NCBI RefSeq assembly: GCF_000282335.1
Contig: NZ_AKJM01000117.1
Location: 1 to 64,000 of the forward strand
DNA from: Pseudomonas sp. GM48
GTDB lineage: Bacteria; Pseudomonadota; Gammaproteobacteria; Pseudomonadales; Pseudomonadaceae
DNA: 64,000 bases
Direction: 5' to 3'
Shown here piece by piece: positions 51,034 through 58,959 of the stretch. Every line of letters starts with the position of its first letter. Within the stretch, counting starts at the first letter, position 1. The notes under the pieces are model-generated. The model ran no database searches. It was not told the origin of the DNA and saw nothing but the letters and a program-made list of their open reading frames with translations. Both the position numbers and the translations under genes were made by a program.

Positions 51034-54000
51034 TCAGTCTGTGGTCGCCAGCGCCGGTACTGGCGAGGGTTTGGGCCTATGAAATAACCGCTCCAGCCAC
51101 AAGTATATGACCGGCGTGGTGAACAGCGTCAGCGCCTGGCTCACCAGCAAACCGCCGACCACCGCGATCCCCAGGGGCTGGCGCAACTCGGCGCCGGTGC
51201 CGTAGCCGAGCATCAGCGGCAGGGCGCCGAGCAGGGCGGCGAGGGTGGTCATGATGATCGGCCGGAAACGCGTAATGCAGGCCTTGAAGATCGCTTCTTC
51301 AGGTGACAGCCCGCCATTGCGCTGCGCTTCGAGGGCGAAGTCGATCATCAGGATGCCGTTTTTCTTGACGATACCGATCAACAGCACCAGCCCGATCAGG
51401 GCCATGATCGAAAAGTCCTGGCCGCAAATCCACAGCATGATCACCGCGCCGAGGCCTGCCGAGGGCAAGGTCGAAATGATCGTCAGCGGGTGCACGAAGC
51501 TCTCGTAGAGCACGCCGAGAATGATGTACACCGCCACCAGCGCCGCCAGAATCAGCCACGGCTGGCTGGCCAGCGAACTCTGGAACGCCTGGGCCGCGCC
51601 CTGGAAATTGCCACTGATCGCGGTCGGCATGCCGATGTCGACCTTGGCCTGGTTGAGCATGATTACCGCATCGCCCAACGCCACGCCGGGCGCCAGGTTG
51701 AACGACAGGTTGGCAGCCGGGAACATGCCGTCATGGGCGATGGACAGCGGGCCGATGGTCGGCGCATCGAACCTGGCCAGCGCCGACAGCGGCACCATTT
51801 CCCCGCTCAGGGGCGAGCGCAGGTAGAAATAGTTGAGGCTTTCGGCCTTGCCGCGCTGCTTGGTGTCCAGTTCCAGGATCACGTTGTACTGGTTGACTTG
51901 GGTCTGGAATTCGTTGATCTGGCGCTGGCCGAAGGCATCGTACAGGGCTTCGTCGACGTCGCTGGCGGTCAGGCCGAAACGCGCTGCGGCGCTGCGGTCG
52001 ATGCTGATGTGGGTGATGCTGCCGCCCAGTTGCAGGTCGTTGGAAATGTCGCGGAACGCCGGGTTGCTCCGCAGTTTTTCCGTGAGGCGCTGGGTCCAGG
52101 TACTGAGTGTGCCGCCGTCATTGCTCTTGAGTACGTATTGATACTGGGCACGGCTCGGGCCGGAGCTGAGGTTGATGTCCTGGCCGGCGCGCAAGTACAG
52201 CACGATGCCCGGGACTTTCATCAGCTGCGGGCGAATCCGGTCGATGAACTCGCTGGCGGAAACATCGCGGTCAGCGCGTTTTTTCAGGGTGATCCAGAAG
52301 CGGCCGTTGGCGATGGTCTGGTTGCTGCCGGACACCCCGACCGAGTGCGAGAACGTCTGGACGGCGGGGTCGGCGGCGACGATTTCCGCCATTGCCAGGT
52401 GTTTTTTCACCATGTCGCCGTAGGAAATGTCCGCAGCCGCTTCGGTGGTACCCAGAACGAAACCGGTGTCTTGAATCGGGAAGAAGCCCTTGGGGATAAA
52501 GATGTAACCGGCGACGGCCAGGCCGAGGGACAGGCCGAACACGCCGATCATCAACTTCTGGTGGGCGAGGGCGTGGCGCAGGGCTTTTTCATAGAGCGCC
52601 AGCAGGCGTTCGCCGAAGCCCGGTTTGGCGTGGGCGTGATGTACCGGCGCGCGCATGAACAGCGCAGCGAGGGTCGGCGCCAACGTCAGGGACACCACCA
52701 CCGAAATCATGATGGTCGAGGTGGCGGTCAGGGCGAACTCCTTGAACAACCGCCCGACCACGCCGCCCATGAACAGCAGCGGGATGAACGCAGCCACCAG
52801 CGAGAAGCTGATCGACACCACGGTGAAGCCGATTTCCCCGGCGCCTTTGATCGCCGCCTCGCGCATGCCGTCGCCGGCTTCGAGATGGCGGTGGATGTTC
52901 TCCACCACCACAATCGCATCGTCGACCACAAAGCCCACCGCCACCACGATCGCCACCAGCGTCAGGTTGTTCAGGCTGAAACCCATGACGTACATCAAGG
53001 CGAAACTGGCGATCAGGGACACGCCGAGTACCGCCGAGACAATCAGCGTGGCCGACAGTTGGCGCAGGAACAGAGCCATCACCGCGACCACCAGCATGAT
53101 CGCGATCAGCAGGGTGATTTCCACTTCATGCAACGAGGCACGGATGGTCTGGGTGCGGTCGATCAGCGTCTTGACCTGCACCGAGGCAGGCAGCATCGCT
53201 TCCAGCTCCGGCAGGGCGGCCTGGATGCGGTCCACGGTCTCGACGATGTTGGCCCCTGGCTGGCGGAAGATCACCAGGTTCACCCCCGGTTGCGTGCCCG
53301 CCCAGGCCTGGACGTAGGCATCTTCCGAGCCGTTGACGACTTTGGCCACGTCTTTGAGATGGACCGGTGCACCGTTCTTGTAGGAAACAATCAACTGACT
53401 GTAATCCTCGGGGTGGAACAACTGATCGTTGGTGGACAGGGTTGAAATGCTCGATTCCCCGTACAACGCACCTTTGGCCAGGTTGAGGCTGGTTTGCTGG
53501 ATCGCCAGGCGGATATCGGCGAGAGTCAGGCCGATGGCCGCAAGTTTGTCCGCCGAGACCTGGACGCGGATCGCTGGACGTTGCTGACCGGTGATGACGA
53601 CCTGGCCTACGCCGTCGATCTGACTGATCTGACGCGACAGCAGGGTTTCCGTCAGGTCACTGAGTGTCGGGCCGGGCATCAGCGACGAGTTCACGCTAAG
53701 AATCAGCACCGGACTGTCAGCCGGGTTGACCTTGCGCCAGGTCGGCAGGTTCGGCATATCCTTGGGCAGCTTGCCAGCGGCGGTGTTGATCGCGGCCTGC
53801 ACTTCCTGGGCGGCGGTGTCGATGCTCTTGTCGAGGGTGAATTGCAGGGTCAGGTTGGTCGAGCCGAGGGCGCTGCTCGACGTCATCTGGGTCACACCGG
53901 GGATGGCGCTGAACTGCACTTCCAGGGGCGTGGCCACCGAAGAGGCCATGGTTTCCGGGCTGGCACCAGGCAGTTGCGCCGCCACCTGGATAGTCGGGAA

Positions 54001-54135
54001 TTCCGCCTCGGGCAAAGGTGCCACCGGCAGGCGCGGAAAGGCGATGGCGCCCAGCAGTACCAGGGCAAACGTCAACAGAACTGTCGCCACCGGGTGGTCG
54101 ATGCACCAGGCGGATATCGAACCGTGGCCTTTCAT
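51034..54135 (-). CDS. RND efflux transporter, HAE1 type (MdtC/MuxC-like)
   Basis: A 1033-residue inner-membrane pump with the twelve-helix RND layout. Helix 4 carries VGFVVDDAIVVVENI with the Asp pair used for proton relay in multidrug (HAE1) pumps, so this is a drug-type pump, not a CzcA-type metal pump. Two large periplasmic loops follow helices 1 and 7 (SPETMASSVATPLEVQFSAIPGV). It resembles MdtB/MdtC and MuxB/MuxC, although those come as pairs and only one is present here. The ATG follows GGAGGCTGC and overlaps the fusion-protein stop by four bases. No outer-membrane channel gene lies next to it on this strand. Confidence 0.92.
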   Translation of the reverse strand: MKGHGSISAWCIDHPVATVLLTFALVLLGAIAFPRLPVAPLPEAEFPTIQVAAQLPGASPETMASSVATPLEVQFSAIPGVTQMTSSSALGSTNLTLQFTLDKSIDTAAQEVQAAINTAAGKLPKDMPNLPTWRKVNPADSPVLILSVNSSLMPGPTLSDLTETLLSRQISQIDGVGQVVITGQQRPAIRVQVSADKLAAIGLTLADIRLAIQQTSLNLAKGALYGESSISTLSTNDQLFHPEDYSQLIVSYKNGAPVHLKDVAKVVNGSEDAYVQAWAGTQPGVNLVIFRQPGANIVETVDRIQAALPELEAMLPASVQVKTLIDRTQTIRASLHEVEITLLIAIMLVVAVMALFLRQLSATLIVSAVLGVSLIASFALMYVMGFSLNNLTLVAIVVAVGFVVDDAIVVVENIHRHLEAGDGMREAAIKGAGEIGFTVVSISFSLVAAFIPLLFMGGVVGRLFKEFALTATSTIMISVVVSLTLAPTLAALFMRAPVHHAHAKPGFGERLLALYEKALRHALAHQKLMIGVFGLSLGLAVAGYIFIPKGFFPIQDTGFVLGTTEAAADISYGDMVKKHLAMAEIVAADPAVQTFSHSVGVSGSNQTIANGRFWITLKKRADRDVSASEFIDRIRPQLMKVPGIVLYLRAGQDINLSSGPSRAQYQYVLKSNDGGTLSTWTQRLTEKLRSNPAFRDISNDLQLGGSITHISIDRSAAARFGLTASDVDEALYDAFGQRQINEFQTQVNQYNVILELDTKQRGKAESLNYFYLRSPLSGEMVPLSALARFDAPTIGPLSIAHDGMFPAANLSFNLAPGVALGDAVIMLNQAKVDIGMPTAISGNFQGAAQAFQSSLASQPWLILAALVAVYIILGVLYESFVHPLTIISTLPSAGLGAVIMLWICGQDFSIMALIGLVLLIGIVKKNGILMIDFALEAQRNGGLSPEEAIFKACITRFRPIIMTTLAALLGALPLMLGYGTGAELRQPLGIAVVGGLLVSQALTLFTTPVIYLWLERLFHRPKPSPVPALATTD

Positions 54136-55292
54136 TGCGCAGCCTCCGATTGCACCATTTGCGACGGCTCGGTCAGCACCTGCACCGTCGACCCCGGTTT
54201 GAGCCGCGACTGACCATCGCTGACCAGCACATCACCCGGCTTCACGCCTTTGATGATGTCCTGGCCGCTGCCTTGATAGACCATCTGCACCTGAACGGCT
54301 TCGACCTTGTCGCCGTTGACCCGGTACACGAAGTGTTGATCGAGGCCGCGTTGTACGACTGTCGGCGGCACCACCAGCGCATCTTTGTCCAGCGCGGTCT
54401 GAATCTTTACCGTCACCAGCAGGCCCGGCCAGAGCTTCTGCCCCGGATTGTCGAATTCGGCCTTGGCGCGGATGGTGCCGGTGTTGGCGTTGATCTGGTT
54501 GTCGATCAGGGTCAGGTGGCCTTCGCCGAGCAGGTTGCCGGTTTCGCCGTCGGTGTCGGCACCGATGTAGGCCTTTACCTGAGCGTGTTGCGGGTCGTTG
54601 ATCAGGCCTTGCAGGGTCGGCAGCATTTGCTGCGGCAGGGAGAACTCCACTGCGATCGGGTCGATCTGGGTCACGGTGAACAGACCCTGGGCGTCGCTCA
54701 TGCGCAGGAAGTTGCCTTCGTCCACGGTGCGAATACCGACACGGCCACTGACCGGGGAGCGTATTTGTGTGTAGGAAAGTTGTACCTCTGCAGAATCAAT
54801 CGAAGCCTGGTTGCCTTGGGCGGTGGCCTTGAGTTGGTTGACCAGCGCTTGTTGCTGATCGTAGGTCTGCTTGGACACGCCGTCGTCGACGCTGAGCAGT
54901 TTGTAGCGCTTGAGGTTGACCAGCGCCACTTGCAGTTGCGCCTGGCTTTCGCCCAGTTGTGCCCGGGCCTGGTCGAGGCTGGCGCGGATCGACCGGTCGT
55001 CGATGGTGGCCAAAAGGTCGCCTTTTTTCACCAGTTGGCCTTCCTTGACCAGCAGTTTGGTGAGGATGCCGTCGATTTGCGGGCGGACCACGACGCTGTG
55101 CAGGGACAACACCGAACCGATGCCGCTGACATAGCGGGGCACGTCTTTTTCGGCGACGGCGACCACGCGCACGGGGATGGCGGTGGGGCTGGCGAGTTTG
55201 GCCTTGGCCGGTTTGGTTGCATACCACAGGCCCAGCGCTGCCAGGACGATCAGAAGGGCGACGAGCAGGGCGGGCTTGGTCTGGATTCGCAT
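54132..55292 (-). CDS. RND periplasmic membrane-fusion protein
   Basis: A 386-residue adaptor. An N-terminal helix (about 8-26) anchors it or acts as signal. Then come the lipoyl half-motifs (VVRPQIDGILTKLLVKEGQLVKKGDLLATID), an alpha hairpin (residues about 105-165) and the returning lipoyl part LSYTQIRSPVSGRVGIRTVDEGNFLR. Beta-barrel and membrane-proximal domains complete it, as in MdtA/MexA. It would connect the RND pump to an outer-membrane channel, possibly the NodT-type protein encoded 2 kb away or an unlinked OprM-type. It is the first gene of the pump/two-component operon; upstream lies a gene-free region of 729 bases. Confidence 0.92.
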   Translation of the reverse strand: MRIQTKPALLVALLIVLAALGLWYATKPAKAKLASPTAIPVRVVAVAEKDVPRYVSGIGSVLSLHSVVVRPQIDGILTKLLVKEGQLVKKGDLLATIDDRSIRASLDQARAQLGESQAQLQVALVNLKRYKLLSVDDGVSKQTYDQQQALVNQLKATAQGNQASIDSAEVQLSYTQIRSPVSGRVGIRTVDEGNFLRMSDAQGLFTVTQIDPIAVEFSLPQQMLPTLQGLINDPQHAQVKAYIGADTDGETGNLLGEGHLTLIDNQINANTGTIRAKAEFDNPGQKLWPGLLVTVKIQTALDKDALVVPPTVVQRGLDQHFVYRVNGDKVEAVQVQMVYQGSGQDIIKGVKPGDVLVSDGQSRLKPGSTVQVLTEPSQMVQSEAAQ

Positions 55293-55511
55293 GCGAGTGG
55301 GGCGCCGGGGCTGGGTTTTTGGTCGAAGGGTAGTTTCCTTTATAAACCTGTTTGCTGGTCAGGAGGGTGACGGCTAACTGACGGCGCTGTCAGTTTGGGG
55401 GACTTGGCGGCCTTTCAGCCGACCATGTTCTTGGTTGACCGAGTACATATCCGTTTCTTTGGTAATGGCGGCTTATGGTTCCGCCCTTACGGCGGGTCAC
55501 TTGGAAAAGAC
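55293..55511. other. Upstream region of the RND operon, no gene seen
   Basis: This must hold the promoter of the minus-strand pump operon. I see no convincing -35/-10 pair or operator palindrome by eye, and no open frame with a ribosome site. Confidence 0.5.
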
Positions 55512-55612
55512 TGTAGGAGCGAGCTTGCTCGCGATGGAGGTCAACGATGATGCGGGGAGCCTGACACCCCGCGGTGCTCTCAGGTTTTTCGCGAGCAAGC
55601 TCGCTCCTACAG
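55512..55612. repeat. REP pair (family B)
   Basis: GTAGGAGCGAGCTTGCTCGC and its reverse complement enclose about 55 bases. Inner sequence is shared with the copy at 16994-17094. Confidence 0.88.
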
Positions 55613-55617
55613 AGCCC

Positions 55618-55672
55618 GCCGCCATCGGCCATCCATGGCCGGGGGCGGCTAACCCGGCATCCATGCCGGGTT
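55618..55672. repeat. Two consecutive perfect palindromes with the same loop
   Basis: GCCGCC...GGCCAT-CC-ATGGCC...GGCGGC (55618-55649) is followed at once by AACCCGGCAT-CC-ATGCCGGGTT (55651-55672). Both centre on CATCCATG. Confidence 0.75.
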
Positions 55673-55781
55673 GCCCACTGCGCAGAACCTCCGCTCGGCC
55701 TCCCGAGGGGGCGTGCACCGCAAAAGCAAAAGCGAGGCGGCCTACCGGCCGGCCTGATTGTCTGGTTCGGTGTACACAGTA

Positions 55782-55990
55782 CCTGTGGGAGCGGGCTTGC
55801 CCGCGAAGGCGGCCTGCCAGCCGACCAACCTCTTGCAGATGTACTCGATTCCTGTGGGAGCGGGCTTGCCCGCGAAGGCGGCCTGCCAGCCAACCAATCT
55901 CTTGCAGATGTACTCGATTCCTGTGGGAGCGGGCTTGCTCGCGAAGGCGGCCTGACAGCCGACCAACCTCTTGCAGATGTACTCGCTCCC
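55782..55990. repeat. Three tandem 69-bp units, each with one family-A REP
   Basis: Units begin at 55782, 55851 and 55920, exactly 69 bases apart. Each has CCTGTGGGAGCGGGCTTGC, CCGCGAAGGCGGCCTG and a 40-base spacer ending CTTGCAGATGTACTCG. Units differ at only a few positions; the third ends in CTCCCACA, a partial inverted REP. Confidence 0.9.
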
Positions 55991-56021
55991 ACAAAGGATC
56001 AATCTGTGAGCTGAGAGATTT

Positions 56022-56990
56022 TCAGTTCGCCACCCGAACCCCACCCAGGCTCCCGCTCAATTCATACGCCGCCAATTCCGCCTGATGCGCGGCCAGCAGT
56101 TCCGGCAATGATCCGCGCAAATACTCGACCCAGGTCTTGATCTTCGCGTCCAGGTACTGACGCGAAGGGTAGATCGCATACAGGTTCAGTTCCTGCGAGC
56201 GGTATTTGGGCATCACCCTCACCAGCGTGCCATTGCGCAGGCCTTCTATCGCGGCATACAGCGGCAGGACGCCAACGCCCATGCCGCTGATGATCGCGGA
56301 TTTCATTGCGTCGGCGGAGTTCACCAGAAACGGCGAGCTGTTGATGGTGACCATTTCCTGGCCATCAGGACCGTCGAAGGCCCATTTTTCCAGCGGAATC
56401 ACCGGGCTCACCAGGCGCAGGCAGGCGTGGTTGAGCAGGTCGCTGGGTTTTTGTGCACAGCCGTTGGCTTTGACGTAGGCCGGCGAGGCGCAAACGATGC
56501 TGTAGGTGATGCCCAGGCGCTGGGAGACGAAGCCCGAGTCCGGCAGTTCGCGGGCGAGGACGATGGACACGTCGTAGCCTTCGTCGAGCAGGTCCGGTAC
56601 GCGGTTGGCCATGGTCAGGTCGAAGGTTACGTCCGGGTGGGTCTTGCGGTAGCGGGCGATAGCGTCGATCACGAAGTGCTGGCCGATGCCGGTCATGGTG
56701 TGCACTTTCAGTTGCCCGGCCGGGCGTGCGTGGGCGTCGCTGGCCTCGGCTTCGGCTTCTTCGACGTAGGCCAGGATCTGTTCGCAGCGCAGCAGGTAGC
56801 GCTTGCCGGCTTCGGTCAGGGCGATGCGTCGGGTCGTTCGGTTGAGCAGGCGGGTTTGCAGGTGGGCTTCCAGGTTGGAGACCGCGCGCGAGACGTTGGC
56901 CGTGGTGGTGTCCAGTTGTACGGCGGCGGCGGTGAAGCTGCCGGCTTCGGCCACGTAACTGAAGGCGCGCATGTTTTGCAAAGTGTCCAT
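56022..56990 (-). CDS. LysR-family transcriptional regulator
   Basis: A 322-residue LysR regulator. The winged helix-turn-helix occupies about the first 60 residues (MRAFSYVAEAGSFTAAAVQLDTTTANVSRAVSNLE, then RLLNRTTRRIALTEAG), and the effector-binding domain follows. It belongs to the large group typified by DsdC/AaeR-like regulators. It is divergent from the four-gene efflux set starting at 57321, so that set is its likely target, perhaps with an aromatic acid as inducer as for AaeR. This is inferred from position only. The ATG at 56990 follows GAGAG. Confidence 0.9.
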   Translation of the reverse strand: MDTLQNMRAFSYVAEAGSFTAAAVQLDTTTANVSRAVSNLEAHLQTRLLNRTTRRIALTEAGKRYLLRCEQILAYVEEAEAEASDAHARPAGQLKVHTMTGIGQHFVIDAIARYRKTHPDVTFDLTMANRVPDLLDEGYDVSIVLARELPDSGFVSQRLGITYSIVCASPAYVKANGCAQKPSDLLNHACLRLVSPVIPLEKWAFDGPDGQEMVTINSSPFLVNSADAMKSAIISGMGVGVLPLYAAIEGLRNGTLVRVMPKYRSQELNLYAIYPSRQYLDAKIKTWVEYLRGSLPELLAAHQAELAAYELSGSLGGVRVAN

Positions 56991-57320
56991 GGGGTGCTCT
57001 CGGGTGCGATGGCAAATTGTGACACGAAGTTTCGGGGGCGGTGACCCCTACCTACGGATTATCTCGTTAACGGTAACAAAGATTCACAGGAATCCCGGCT
57101 TATCGCCCTTCAGGCCGCCCCATAGAATTGCGCAACTTGGGCAGCCGGGCTCGACCCACCGCATAACCTGTGGGAGCGGGCTTGCTCGCGAAGAGGGCAT
57201 CACATTCAACAGCGATGTTGACTGACAGACCGCTTTCGCGAGCAAGCCCGCTCCCACAAAAGCGGATCTCCGGTTTCCAGAAAATCTCATGCCTCCCCCC
57301 TATTTCAGGAAATCACAGCA
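56991..57320. other. Divergent regulatory region between lysR and the NodT-type gene
   Basis: 330 bases without a gene. It contains a family-A REP pair at 57167-57258. LysR boxes (T-N11-A) would be expected in the lysR-proximal part; candidates cannot be told from chance by eye. Confidence 0.55.
57167..57258. repeat. REP inverted pair (family A)
   Basis: GGGAGCGGGCTTGCTCGCG and its reverse complement face each other over about 45 bases within the lysR/NodT divergent region. Confidence 0.87.
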
Positions 57321-58820
57321 GTGCCGCGTCGCATCAGCAGAGCGCTTCAGCCGCTCAGTGTTTTGGCTTTAACCCTGGCAATCAGCGGCTGCATCGGAAC
57401 CGGAGGTATTGCCCCACAAGGCAAGGCGCTGGAGGCCAATTCACTGGCTACCGACGAAGCGATCCAGAGCGCCGCGCAAGATGCGCACTGGCCTACCGCG
57501 CAATGGTGGCAAGCCTATGGTGACCCGCAACTGAATCGCTGGATCGACCTCGCCCTGCAAGGCAGCCCGACCCTGGCCATGGCCGCCGCCCGGGTGCGTC
57601 AGGCCAAGTCCATGGCCGGCGTGGCCGAAGCGGCCGAGTCGCTGCAGATCAATGGTGATGCCACTCTCAAACGCCACAACTGGCCTACCGACCAGTTCTA
57701 CGGGCCGGGTGAGCTGGCCAACTCCACGACCTGGGACAACAACGCGGCGCTGGGTTTCAGTTATGCCCTCGACCTCTGGGGCCGCGAAAGCAATGCCACC
57801 GAGCGCGCCGTGGACATGGCGCACATGACCGTCGCCGAAGCGCGTCAGGCCCAGCTCGAATTGCAGGACAACATCGTGCGTGTCTACATCGAGTTGTCGT
57901 TGCATTACGCCCAGCGGGACATCGTCGAAGCGACCTTGAAGCAGCAACAGCAGATTCTCGAGCTGGCGCAGAAGCGCCTGAACGGTGGCATCGGCACCCA
58001 TTTCGAAGTCAGCCAGGCCGAGACGCCGCTGCCGGAAACCCATCGCCAGATCGATGCCCTCGACGAAGAAATCGCTTTGAGCCGCAATCAGCTCGCTGCT
58101 CTCGCCGGCAAGGGCCCGGGGGAAGGTGCGCAGTTGCAGCGGCCAACGCTGTCGCTGGGCGCGCCACTGAAACTGCCGTCTTCGCTGCCGGCGCAATTGC
58201 TCGGGCAGCGCCCGGACGTGGTCGCCAGTCGCTGGCAAGTGGCAGCACAGGCGCGAGGTATCGATGTTGCCCATGCCGGTTTCTACCCGAACGTCGATCT
58301 GGTCGGCAGCCTCGGCTACATGGCCACCGGCGGCGGGGCCCTGGAGTTTTTGACCGGCAAGAAACTCAACTACAGCGTGGGTCCGGCGATTTCGTTGCCG
58401 ATTTTCGATGGCGGGCGTTTGCGCTCGGAACTGGGTGAAGCCTCGGCCGGGTATGACATCGCCGTAGCCAAGTACAACCAGACCCTGGTCAACGCGCTGA
58501 AAAACATCTCCGACCAGTTGATCCGCCGCGAGTCCATGGACAAGCAACAGGCTTTCGCCGCCGAGTCGGTGGCCGCCGCGCAGAAGACCTACGACATCGC
58601 GATGATCGCCTACCAGCGTGGCCTGACCGACTACCTCAACGTGCTCAACGCCCAGACCTTGTTGTTCAAGCAGCAGCAAGTGCAGCAGCAGGTACAGGCG
58701 GCGCGTTTGAGCGCCCATGCCGAACTGGTGACGGCGTTGGGCGGTGGCCTCGGTGCCGGCAACGACGTGCCGAAAGACAGCCAGACCCAGGCGCCGAAAA
58801 CCCCGAGCCTTTTACGTTGA
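57321..58820 (+). CDS. Outer-membrane efflux lipoprotein, NodT/OprM family
   Basis: A 499-residue TolC-like channel protein. The lipobox AISGC places the acylated Cys at residue 24. Two similar halves of the outer-membrane factor domain follow, with the family segments WWQAYGDPQLNRWIDLALQGSPTLAMAAARVRQA, FEVSQAET and QRGLTDYLNVLNAQ. It forms the outer-membrane exit of a tripartite pump. The start is GTG at 57321. It is first in a set with FUSC, DUF1656 and HlyD genes, but a REP pair separates it from the FUSC gene. It could also serve the RND pump on the other side of lysR. Confidence 0.92.
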   Translation: MPRRISRALQPLSVLALTLAISGCIGTGGIAPQGKALEANSLATDEAIQSAAQDAHWPTAQWWQAYGDPQLNRWIDLALQGSPTLAMAAARVRQAKSMAGVAEAAESLQINGDATLKRHNWPTDQFYGPGELANSTTWDNNAALGFSYALDLWGRESNATERAVDMAHMTVAEARQAQLELQDNIVRVYIELSLHYAQRDIVEATLKQQQQILELAQKRLNGGIGTHFEVSQAETPLPETHRQIDALDEEIALSRNQLAALAGKGPGEGAQLQRPTLSLGAPLKLPSSLPAQLLGQRPDVVASRWQVAAQARGIDVAHAGFYPNVDLVGSLGYMATGGGALEFLTGKKLNYSVGPAISLPIFDGGRLRSELGEASAGYDIAVAKYNQTLVNALKNISDQLIRRESMDKQQAFAAESVAAAQKTYDIAMIAYQRGLTDYLNVLNAQTLLFKQQQVQQQVQAARLSAHAELVTALGGGLGAGNDVPKDSQTQAPKTPSLLR

Positions 58821-58828
58821 ACACAAAA

Positions 58829-58922
58829 CCTGTGGGAGCGGGCTTGCTCGCGAAGGCGGTGTGTCTGATGACACTTTTGTTGCCTGACACTCCCTCTTCG
58901 CGAGCAAGCCCGCTCCCACAGG
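58829..58922. repeat. REP inverted pair (family A) inside the efflux gene set
   Basis: Two facing cores GGGAGCGGGCTTGCTCGCG about 45 bases apart fill the 139-base gap between the NodT-type and FUSC genes. Confidence 0.87.
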
Positions 58923-58959
58923 TTCCGGGGCTTCACTGAATTTTATTGAGCAGGATTTG

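Noticed and set aside
51490..53445. 651-residue open frame opposite the RND pump gene
   Set aside because: Antisense shadow, very rich in His, Arg and Gln; the pump on the other strand is a clear full-length RND protein.
55742..56044. Open frames on both strands (100 and 65 residues) with a 23-residue repeat containing VGAGLPAKAA
   Set aside because: They are translations of the 69-bp REP tandem array. 69 is a multiple of three, so frames stay open. No ribosome site and no family; the same peptide pattern appears wherever this REP occurs.
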